A DNA stretch of 64,000 nucleotides from NCBI GenBank assembly GCA_013178015.1, contig JABLXR010000010.1, positions 1 to 64,000 on the forward strand. The letters run 5' to 3'. Shown here piece by piece: positions 57,814 through 64,000 of the stretch; within the stretch, counting starts at the first letter, position 1; the number at the start of each line of letters is the position of its first letter. The stretch is from Anaerolineae bacterium. GTDB lineage: Bacteria; Chloroflexota; Anaerolineae; DRVO01. The notes below the pieces were generated by a model that worked only from the letters and a program-made list of their open reading frames with translations, did not search any database and was not told the origin of the DNA. Both the position numbers and the translations under genes were made by a program.

Positions 57814-58593
57814 ATGCCCATCAAACAATCCATCTGCTACCCCATGGTCAAGCCGCCCGATATGCCCCTGGATGAGCTGTTCCGGGCGGGCAAGGAGATA
57901 GGTTATGCCGCCGTGGAGCTGTGGAAGCCGGGCGAAGACTTCGACGAGGTGATGTCTCTGGCCCGCAAGTACGGCTTGGCGGTGGCCATCATGAGCGGAC
58001 ACGATTCCCTGCCAGACGGGCTCAACAAGCGCAGCAATCACGACCGCATCGAGGCGGAGCTGCGCCATTCCATTGACGTCGCCGCCAAGCATAACATCCC
58101 CGGGGTGATCTGCTTCAGCGGCAACCGCCAGCCACACATGACCGAGCTGGAGGCCATCGAGGCGGTGGCGGACGGCCTCAGGCGGGTGGCCCCCTATGCC
58201 GAGAGCAAGGGTGTCAACCTGAACATGGAGCTGCTCAACTCCAAGGTGGACCACCCCGGCTACCAGTGCGACCACACAGCGTGGGGCGTGGCCGTATGCG
58301 AGCGCGTCAACAGCCCGCGGGTCAAGCTCCTCTTCGACATCTACCACATGCAGATCATGGAAGGGGACATCATCCGCACCATCCGGGAGAGCATTCGGTG
58401 GATCGGGCACTTCCACACCGCTGGGAACCCCGGCCGCCGGGATATGGATGACACCCAGGAACTCAACTACACCGGTATCTGCCGCGCTATCGCCGCCACC
58501 GGCTATGACCTCTACGTGGGTCACGAGTTCAGGCCTAAGGGCGACGTGATCCAAGCGCTGCGGGACACCTTCGCCCTTTGCAACGTGAGCTGA
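57814..58593 (+). CDS. Hydroxypyruvate isomerase-like sugar isomerase
   Basis: A 259-aa TIM-barrel protein of the xylose isomerase-like superfamily, close to hydroxypyruvate isomerase (Hyi), which interconverts hydroxypyruvate and tartronate semialdehyde. The motifs are MELLNSKVDHPGYQCDH near 138-155 (metal-binding Glu), LLFDIYHMQIMEGD near 170-185, and GHFHTAGNPGRRD near 200-212. The family Glu near the C-terminus is in YVGHEFRPKGD. The start ATG has AGGAGGAGACT upstream. A strong terminator follows at 58646. With the 2-hydroxyacid dehydrogenase type at the other end of the window, this points to glyoxylate/hydroxypyruvate metabolism, but linkage is weak. Confidence 0.9.
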   Translation: MPIKQSICYPMVKPPDMPLDELFRAGKEIGYAAVELWKPGEDFDEVMSLARKYGLAVAIMSGHDSLPDGLNKRSNHDRIEAELRHSIDVAAKHNIPGVICFSGNRQPHMTELEAIEAVADGLRRVAPYAESKGVNLNMELLNSKVDHPGYQCDHTAWGVAVCERVNSPRVKLLFDIYHMQIMEGDIIRTIRESIRWIGHFHTAGNPGRRDMDDTQELNYTGICRAIAATGYDLYVGHEFRPKGDVIQALRDTFALCNVS

Positions 58594-58645
58594 CAAGGAG
58601 GAGGTGCACCGCAGGGATCGCCAAGACCGCGGAGGCGGGAGTGAG

Positions 58646-58684
58646 AAGCGGCTGCCGACGGCGATCTGCCGTCGGCAGCCGCTT
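58646..58684 (+). terminator. Strong hairpin terminator
   Basis: A perfect 17-bp inverted repeat (AAGCGGCTGCCGACGGC and its complement) around GATCT, 52 bases after the isomerase stop. It is the longest perfect stem in the window. Confidence 0.85.
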
Positions 58685-58773
58685 CCGCCATGTGTCCAGA
58701 CGACTGTCCCCGAAACCGCCCGCTCGCCCCGGCGGAGGTGGGCACGGTACGGGAGTAGAATACCGGTCAAGTA

Positions 58774-58947
58774 GTCACTGCCCTGTCGCTAGCCACGGGG
58801 CTTGTGTCATGCTGAACGTAGTGAAGCATCTCCAGCCCACTCCAGAAGGCCTCTCAGATGGTCACTGCCCTGTCGCTAGCCACGGGGCTTGTGTCATGCT
58901 GAACGTAGTGAAGCATCTCCAGCCCTCTCGAGAAGGCCTCTCAGGGC
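58774..58947 (+). repeat. 87-bp tandem duplication carrying type-B-like repeats
   Basis: Two nearly identical 87-bp units start at 58774 and 58861 (GTCACTGCCCTGTCGCTAGC through GTGTCATGCTGAACGTAGTG and AAGCATCTCCAGCCC). The core is a TGC/CT variant of the type-B repeat at 1343. Confidence 0.85.
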
Positions 58948-58951
58948 CGCA

Positions 58952-58997
58952 GGAGATGCTTCACTCCGCAAACAGACGCTCCGTTCAGCATGACAAG
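58952..58997 (-). repeat. Inverted partner of the type-B-like repeat
   Basis: GGAGATGCTTCACTCCG and CGTTCAGCATGACAAG are the reverse complement of the two ends of the core in the 87-bp units, with a different centre. The array and this copy could fold into a long stem. Confidence 0.7.
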
Positions 58998-59032
58998 CCA
59001 TACTCGACGGGCGTTCCAGAAAGGGCGGTTGG

Positions 59033-59509
59033 CTATCGCGCCGTCGAGGACTGCCTCCCGGTCGGGGCCGGATTGGAGTAGGTGTCCCTGGGCACGGGCA
59101 GGGCGGTGGACTGCCCCCGGGCCAGAATGCGGCCGTCGCTGCCGGTCACGGTCAGCTCACACACCATGGATCGGCGGCCGTTGTGGATCACTCGCGCCTC
59201 GCCCAGCACTTCCTCCCCCGGCTTGGCGGCGCGGAACGCGTTCAGGCTCCACTGAATGCCCACTGCATCCACCAGCGAATTGACCGCCATGCCGAAGGCG
59301 GCGTCCGCCACGGCGAAGAGGAGGGCGCCGTGGGCGATCCCGTGAGCATTGAGGAAGCGGTCCTCCACCGTGACTGCCACCCGGGCGTAGCCCTCCTCCG
59401 CCCGTAGCAGCTTCATGCCAAGCTCCTGGACCAGCCGGTCGCCCTGCCAGAACTCCTCGATCCGAGCCATCACCTCATCCGTACGCAACCATAGCGTATC
59501 ACGTGCCAT
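59033..59509 (-). CDS. PaaI-like hotdog-fold thioesterase
   Basis: A 158-aa hotdog protein. The key segment LNAHGIAHGALLFAVADAAF (about 53-72) holds the HGxxHGGxxFAxAD-like catalytic pattern, with Asp in the central helix. VQWSLNAFRAAKPGEEVLGE-type strands follow and end in ILARGQSTALPV. PaaI-type enzymes cleave phenylacetyl-CoA-like thioesters to free CoA. The gene begins at 59509, three bases after the stop of the upstream baeRF-type gene, so they form an operon. The last ~15 residues are a polar tail. Substrate unknown. Confidence 0.88.
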   Translation of the reverse strand: MARDTLWLRTDEVMARIEEFWQGDRLVQELGMKLLRAEEGYARVAVTVEDRFLNAHGIAHGALLFAVADAAFGMAVNSLVDAVGIQWSLNAFRAAKPGEEVLGEARVIHNGRRSMVCELTVTGSDGRILARGQSTALPVPRDTYSNPAPTGRQSSTAR

Positions 59510-59512
59510 CTA

Positions 59513-60673
59513 TCAGTACCGGAAGATCGCCGCCAGGGCGCACGCCTCGGGCATGTCCTCCTGGGAGGCGGGGTAGGCGTCGCCCTGATTGAGGATGGTG
59601 TGGATGGTGGCCAGGTCAGACAGATCCTCCACCCCCTCGCCTTGCGGGCCGGTGGTGAGGACCACCTCACCCGACCGAGGGTCAAAGGTGCCCCAGATGT
59701 GGCAGTTCACGGCAAAGAAGAGCGACTCCACCCGGCCGTAGTAGGCTCCGGCCACCACTTCGCGAGGGTCGGCGGAGGCCAATCCGGTTCCTAGAAGGCT
59801 CTGGTACTTCTCCAGGGCCTCCTCTCGGGCCCGATCGTAGTACGGCCCCACCAGCTCCCAGGCGCGGCGGTGCAGTTCCTGGGCGCTCAGCTCCTCCGGG
59901 TTCCCCGGGATTCCTTTCTCCAGGAGGTGCGGATAGCTATTGGCCTCGCGATAGATGGGGAACAAGTACTCCACCCCGGCCAGCACGAGAGGCACGTTCT
60001 GGCCCGCGATCACCTCTCGCAGCCCTTCATCTAACACGTGGAAGTAGCGCAAGATGCGGTTCTTGGCGCCCTCCTCCGGGCCGCCCTGGCCGTGGAACAT
60101 GGCCTGCCGCGCGCCCGGGGCAGACGGCTCCGCCGCGGGAGTATGCCACTGAAGGTGTCGCTCTACCTGCTCATACCGGAGGGCCTCCGCCAAGCTGGGA
60201 GGAAGGGAATCAGCCTCGATCTCGCTGATGGAGTCGCGAGTACCCTCCAGGAGACGGACCGACTTCTGGCTGAGGGCCAAGAGGTAGAAGCGCCCGTCCC
60301 CCACCAGGAAGGGCAGCAGCGGCTTGAGGTGGAAGTCGCGGTTCACTACCACCAGTTCCTCGAAGCTCACCGGCATGCGGTAGACGGAGGTGAGGGTGGG
60401 GGAAATGAAGACCGCCAACCCGTCGCTCTGCCGGCGCCAGAACATGGCATCCCGCAAGAGGGCGCGGGCATCGGCCAGGAGAGCCTGGGCGTCAGGGCGC
60501 CGCATCTCGCGGGAGATCAGTGCCTCCTCCGCCTTCTGCAACAAGTTCTTCAGCCTGATGGGGTTTTGTTCCGTCTCGGGGCCAGTCCTGCGGGTGGGAA
60601 GGAAGATGGAGACGCACCAGCCGGTCTCATTGTCCAAAAGGTTCTTCACGTCGTCTTTGGTGAATGCGTCCAT
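59513..60673 (-). CDS. baeRF-type (bacterial archaeo-eukaryotic release-factor-like) protein
   Basis: A 386-aa protein related to the eRF1-like middle and C-terminal domains, as in the bacterial baeRF families. Segments: LDNETGWCVSIFLPTRRTGP near the start, then MPVSFEELVVVNRDFHLKPL, FYLLALSQKSVRLLEGTRDS (eRF1 domain 2 style), and a C-terminal region with IHTILNQGDAYPASQEDMP. The GGQ peptide-release loop is not obvious. Such proteins are predicted to act in ribosome rescue or in bacterial defence. The ATG at 60673 lies after GAGAGGAGTTAGCAT. It is followed by the thioesterase gene. Confidence 0.82.
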   Translation of the reverse strand: MDAFTKDDVKNLLDNETGWCVSIFLPTRRTGPETEQNPIRLKNLLQKAEEALISREMRRPDAQALLADARALLRDAMFWRRQSDGLAVFISPTLTSVYRMPVSFEELVVVNRDFHLKPLLPFLVGDGRFYLLALSQKSVRLLEGTRDSISEIEADSLPPSLAEALRYEQVERHLQWHTPAAEPSAPGARQAMFHGQGGPEEGAKNRILRYFHVLDEGLREVIAGQNVPLVLAGVEYLFPIYREANSYPHLLEKGIPGNPEELSAQELHRRAWELVGPYYDRAREEALEKYQSLLGTGLASADPREVVAGAYYGRVESLFFAVNCHIWGTFDPRSGEVVLTTGPQGEGVEDLSDLATIHTILNQGDAYPASQEDMPEACALAAIFRY

Positions 60674-60796
60674 ATGCTAACTCCTCTCGGTTCAGTTACG
60701 ACCTGGACCCTACCGTACCTCCACATTGTGACAGAAAAGGGCGGGAAGGTCACACATCCGCTCTGAGAATACCTCATCGGGTGCCGATTCCGGGGC

Positions 60797-61738
60797 TCAG
60801 GCAGTCTCCAGAGAAAGCAGCCGCTGGTAGAGGCGCTCCGTGTCCTCCCGTCGGCAGAGCTCCGTCCCCGGAGTCATGACCGCAGCGGAGCCGGCTGCCA
60901 CTCCGTACATGACGGAGTGGCGGAGGGACATCCCTCGGGCCAGGCTATAGATGATGCCTGCCACCATGCTATCACCCGCCCCAATCTTGCTCCGGATGGG
61001 CACCGTTGGGGCGCGCAAGCGGGAGGCATCATCACCGGTGACCAGGATGGCGCCGGCAGCGCCCAGGGACACCACCACCACCTCCGCGACGCCCCTGTCC
61101 ACCAGCCGCCGGGCTTCCCTCTCCAGGTCGCACTCCTCCTCGAAGGGGCAGCCGGCCAGTTGGGAGAGCTCGGCGACGTTGGGCTTGAGCAGGAAGACGT
61201 GACTCTGAGCTGCCTCTCTGAGCGCCTCGCCGGACGTGTCCAGGACCATGCGGACGCCGCGGCGCTGAGCGGCTTGTGCCAACCGAGCGTAGAGGTCCAC
61301 CGGCGCACCGGGAGGAAGGCTCCCGCTGGCCACGAGGTAGTCCGGCGCCGGCTCCCATTCCTCCACCACCGCCAGGCAGCGACGCACTTCGTCCGGCTTC
61401 AGGTGGGGGCCAGGCATGCCAAAGCGGTACTGCTGTCCCGAAGACTCCTCCAGGACGATCAGATTCTCCCTGGTCTCGTCTTCGATGGCCACCGGCTGCT
61501 GGGTTACGCCTTCCCGGCCCAGCAACTCCTCCAGGGCGGCGCCGGTGCGCCCGCCGCGAGCGTACACGGCCACTGACTCGCCGCCTAGCCGGAGGATGGC
61601 TCGGGAGACGTTGATGCCGCCGCCCCCGGGCTCGGACCGAGGCTGGGTGCAGCGCAGCTTGCGTTCGGGGACTACGGCAGTCACTGAGGTACTCTTGTCC
61701 ACGGTTGGATTGATAGTGAGAGTCACTACAGCTGCCAT
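60797..61738 (-). CDS. PfkB-family sugar kinase (6-phosphofructokinase II-like)
   Basis: A 313-aa ribokinase-fold kinase. The start has LTINPTVDKSTSV; the substrate signature EPGGGGINVSRAI is at 37-48; and the ATP-site signature KIGAGDSMVAGIIYSLARG is near 249-267 with the catalytic Asp in GAGD. The GGGGINVSRAI pattern is characteristic of the PfkB/1-phosphofructokinase branch. The sequence is close to E. coli-type phosphofructokinase II. The gene starts three bases after the atpG stop; its AGAGG ribosome site lies within atpG, so it is translated from the ATPase operon. Confidence 0.9.
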   Translation of the reverse strand: MAAVVTLTINPTVDKSTSVTAVVPERKLRCTQPRSEPGGGGINVSRAILRLGGESVAVYARGGRTGAALEELLGREGVTQQPVAIEDETRENLIVLEESSGQQYRFGMPGPHLKPDEVRRCLAVVEEWEPAPDYLVASGSLPPGAPVDLYARLAQAAQRRGVRMVLDTSGEALREAAQSHVFLLKPNVAELSQLAGCPFEEECDLEREARRLVDRGVAEVVVVSLGAAGAILVTGDDASRLRAPTVPIRSKIGAGDSMVAGIIYSLARGMSLRHSVMYGVAAGSAAVMTPGTELCRREDTERLYQRLLSLETA

Positions 61739-61741
61739 TGG

Positions 61742-62650
61742 CTAGCCTCTGACCCCTTGCGCCTCGCCCCCTGTGAGGGCCTCAAACCCGGCGATGATAT
61801 CCAGAAGCTCTTCGGTCACCGCGGTCTGACGCTGGCGACGGTACTCGGCCCGAAGTTGGGCCAGCCGATCCCGGATGTTGTTCTCGGCCGCCTGCATGGA
61901 AGCCAGCCGGCTGGCGTTCTCTCCTGCCAGGGACTCGGCGAAGGCACGGAAGAGCACGGCGAAGAGGTGCTCCCGGATGAGGGAGGAGAACAAGGCCTGC
62001 CAATCCATGGTGTGCATGGGAATGGATCGAGAGCGCCAGGGCTCTCCGGCCAGGCTTCGGAGCCACTCCAGGTCCACCGGCATGAGCTGCACCGTCACCG
62101 GCTCGGAGGAAGCGCTGGTGCGGGGCCGGTTGTGAAAGAGGAACACGCGGTCTATACCCATGACTGAGTGCCAGCGCTCGACGGTGAGCAGGGCTTCCTG
62201 AACCAGCCGGTTGATGCCGGCGATCGAGGCGGGCATGGCCATCTCGCCCACCACTGGCAAGTCGACGTCCTGCAGGCGGCCGGTGAGCCGGGCCCCCAGG
62301 CTGATGAATGCCCAGTCCTCGTACGGGGGGTGGAGGCGCTCTACCTCCCGGAGGGTGTGCTCCACGATCTGGTCGTTGAATCGCCCCGCCATACCCTGCT
62401 CAGAGCCGAATACCAGCCCACCGAACCGACCTCCCCCGGGCTCCTCGGCCAGCGTCACGGTCTGGGCGCGTCCGCCCAGAACGACGCGAAGGCCGAGCTC
62501 GATGTTGCGGTTGTATTGCCTCAGCGAACGTACCGCACGCTCGTACTGACGAAGGTTGACGGCGGAAAGCACCTTCATGGTGGTGACGATGGATTGCAGG
62601 TCTTCTGCTGTGGCGATCCGGTCTTTGAGCTGCTCAGTCGTGACTGCCAT
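61742..62650 (-). CDS. atpG: F1 ATPase gamma subunit (alternative/N-type)
   Basis: The 302-aa central rotor-shaft subunit of an F-type ATPase. It shows the two long helices: [23 protein letters not shown] at the N-terminus and [21 protein letters not shown] at the C-terminus, with the Rossmann-like middle ([20 protein letters not shown]). It overlaps the alpha gene by 17 bases (start ATG at 62650). Its sequence is rather divergent from the housekeeping gamma. Instead of atpD and atpC, pfkB follows it; this fits the N-ATPase gene order in which alpha and gamma close the operon. Confidence 0.9.
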   Translation of the reverse strand: MAVTTEQLKDRIATAEDLQSIVTTMKVLSAVNLRQYERAVRSLRQYNRNIELGLRVVLGGRAQTVTLAEEPGGGRFGGLVFGSEQGMAGRFNDQIVEHTLREVERLHPPYEDWAFISLGARLTGRLQDVDLPVVGEMAMPASIAGINRLVQEALLTVERWHSVMGIDRVFLFHNRPRTSASSEPVTVQLMPVDLEWLRSLAGEPWRSRSIPMHTMDWQALFSSLIREHLFAVLFRAFAESLAGENASRLASMQAAENNIRDRLAQLRAEYRRQRQTAVTEELLDIIAGFEALTGGEAQGVRG

Positions 62651-64000
62651 CTTCAGTCCCGAACCGACGTCGAACCACCTCGCGGGCGACCTCCAGTAGG
62701 TCCTCGCGGTCGCTCTGACTCAGCGGCTCCCCCGCGTCTATTCGCTGGAACAGGTCCACCAGCCTCTGGGCCGTCTCCTGGCGTACGGCCATCTCGGCCT
62801 CGCGCACGTCGCTCAGCGAAATCCCATCGAACACCCCTTCGTTGGCCGCCAGGAGGACGGCTATCTGCTCCGCCACAGCGATGGGCTGGTACTGAGGCTG
62901 CTTGAGCACCTCCCGGATGCGGCGGCCGCGCTCTAGGGTGGCACGAGTCTCCTGCTCCAGCCGGGTGCCGAAGCGGGAGAACGCTTCCAGTTCCTCGAAC
63001 TGCGAGTACGTCAGCCGCAGCTCCCCGGTCACGGCCCGATAGGCGGGCAGCTGCGCCTGACCCCCCACGCGCGAGACGGACTCTCCCACATCCACCGGGG
63101 GCAGCACTCCTTTCTGGAACAAGTCCGGGGAGACGTAGACCTGTCCGTCGGTGATGGAGATGAGATTGGTGGGCACGTAGGCCGACAGGCTTTCGGCCTC
63201 GGTCTCGATGATAGGGAGGGCCGTGAGCGAACCGCCCCCGATCTCCTCCCGCAGGTGGGTGGAGCGCTCCAGCAGCCGGGAATGTATGTAGAAGATGTCG
63301 CCCGGGAAGGCTTCTCGCCCCGGCGGGCGGCGCAGGAGGAGAGAGAGCTCGCGGTAGGCGCGAGCGTGGGCGGTGAGGTCGTCGTACACGATGAGCACGT
63401 CCCGGCCCTGCTCCATGAAGTACTCGCCGATGGTGGTGGCTGCATAGGGCGCCACGAACTGCAGCCCGGGCGCGTCGTCTCCGCTGGCTACCACGACCAC
63501 GGTGTAGGGCATGGCCTCGTTCTCGCGCAGGTCTGCCAGAAGCTTGGCGGCGGCGGCATTGCGCTGCCCGATCAGGCAGTAGACGCAGATCACATCCCGC
63601 CCTTTCTGGTTGATGACCGTGTCCAGAGCGATAGCCGTCTTGCCCGTCTGCCGGTCCCCCAGGATGAGCTCTCGCTGCCCCCGGCCGATGGGAACCAGAG
63701 CATCCACCACCTTGAGGCCCGTCTGTAAGGGGCGGGAGACGGGGGCGCGATCCATTATGGGGGGTGCGGGCCTCTCCACCGGCCATCTATCCGCGCCGAG
63801 CACCGGACCCAACCCGTCCAGCTCGATACCCACGGGGCTCAGCACTCGCCCGAGCAGGGCCTCGCCCACCGGCACGTCGAGCACTCGTCCGGTGCGGCGA
63901 ACCTCGGCGCCGGCCCTCAGGCTCTCACCGTGTCCCAGGAGGATGATGCCCACCTGGTCCTCGTCCAGGTTGAAGGCCAACCCCAGGAGGCCATCGGGCA
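62634..64000 (-). CDS. atpA: F1 ATPase alpha subunit (alternative/N-type, 5' end outside window)
   Basis: The partial alpha subunit, with 455 codons present and about 50 missing at the N-terminus beyond the right edge. The Walker A is [20 protein letters not shown] (the alpha pattern), followed by [33 protein letters not shown] and a C-terminal helical domain ([20 protein letters not shown]). The noncatalytic alpha site and the catalytic-site Arg in [10 protein letters not shown] are visible. The frame is open through the edge, with [20 protein letters not shown] as the first full block. The gamma gene overlaps its 3' end. Confidence 0.95.
   Translation of the reverse strand, partial: PDGLLGLAFNLDEDQVGIILLGHGESLRAGAEVRRTGRVLDVPVGEALLGRVLSPVGIELDGLGPVLGADRWPVERPAPPIMDRAPVSRPLQTGLKVVDALVPIGRGQRELILGDRQTGKTAIALDTVINQKGRDVICVYCLIGQRNAAAAKLLADLRENEAMPYTVVVVASGDDAPGLQFVAPYAATTIGEYFMEQGRDVLIVYDDLTAHARAYRELSLLLRRPPGREAFPGDIFYIHSRLLERSTHLREEIGGGSLTALPIIETEAESLSAYVPTNLISITDGQVYVSPDLFQKGVLPPVDVGESVSRVGGQAQLPAYRAVTGELRLTYSQFEELEAFSRFGTRLEQETRATLERGRRIREVLKQPQYQPIAVAEQIAVLLAANEGVFDGISLSDVREAEMAVRQETAQRLVDLFQRIDAGEPLSQSDREDLLEVAREVVRRRFGTEDGSHD

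Noticed and set aside
57733-58770. 345-codon minus-strand frame over the isomerase
   Set aside because: It is antisense to the hydroxypyruvate isomerase-like gene and crosses its terminator.
1-64000. tRNA, rRNA or other structural RNA genes
   Set aside because: I looked through the intergenic stretches by eye and found no cloverleaf or conserved rRNA segment; a covariance scan would be needed to be sure.

Overview
This is a 64 kb, GC-rich, gene-dense bacterial window with no rRNA, tRNA, CRISPR array or transposase gene that I could see. Several things together suggest a member of the Chloroflexota (Anaerolineae-like), probably from a metagenome: the mix of families (BTAD-AAA-TPR regulator, tandem amidohydrolases, SelA-like and UroD-like enzymes, KaiC-like ATPase), secreted proteins with GYWKN-type domains, a secreted dehydrogenase ending in an IYVPLV-type tail, and short dispersed palindromic repeats of the GTCATGC(C/T)GAACGWAGTGARGCATCTCC kind. 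The taxonomy is inference, not proof.

Layout. 1-787: the first 262 codons of a 2-hydroxyacid dehydrogenase. 788-2082: a repeat-filled gap with a 74-bp tandem array. 2083-4416: a 7TM-PAS sensor and signal peptidase I. 4875-9855: three amidohydrolases and a GH2 beta-mannosidase, all on the minus strand. 10110-10805: an OmpR-type response regulator. 11307-14716: a large secreted repeat protein with its own promoter and long leader, then a related smaller protein broken by a frameshift. 14883-17856: glutamate dehydrogenase and a TPR/zinc-ribbon protein. 18135-22627: an exported three-gene dehydrogenase operon (GMC flavoprotein, Tat small subunit, fused triheme cytochrome c with a P460-like domain). 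23292-24288: a small ABM-type protein and a membrane protein. 24466-30243: GH36 alpha-galactosidase, a small exported protein, a SelA-like PLP enzyme, a TIM-barrel gene remnant and a UroD-family protein. 30582-36845: a TolB-type propeller lipoprotein, a giant BTAD-AAA-TPR regulator and a DegT aminotransferase. 37249-40726: a hybrid histidine kinase overlapping a convergent receiver protein. 40930-44272: a sugar ABC importer without its ATPase. 44515-45303: a metallo-beta-lactamase-fold hydrolase.

45715-49504 is the most unusual block. Seven minus-strand genes, several overlapping by 4-41 nt, encode a winged-helix protein, a 99-aa protein, a single-domain KaiC/RadA-like ATPase, two three-helix membrane proteins, a soluble histidine kinase and an MBL-fold hydrolase. 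I read it as one signalling cassette in which the 7TM-like sensor and the kinase are encoded by separate genes.

49686-64000 holds housekeeping and mixed metabolism: PQQ-type sugar dehydrogenase, MFS transporter, ribosomal protein S21, an alpha/alpha-toroid protein, endonuclease III with a Cys-to-His change at one cluster ligand, TspO, a nitroreductase, a ZIP transporter, a hydroxypyruvate isomerase-like enzyme, a hotdog thioesterase, a baeRF-type protein, PfkB, and the alpha and gamma subunits of an F1 ATPase. The alpha-gamma-pfkB order, with no atpD/atpC after gamma, suggests an alternative (N-type) ATPase. The general theme is uptake and oxidation of plant-type sugars plus dense signal transduction. 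Promoters and terminators listed were found by eye.
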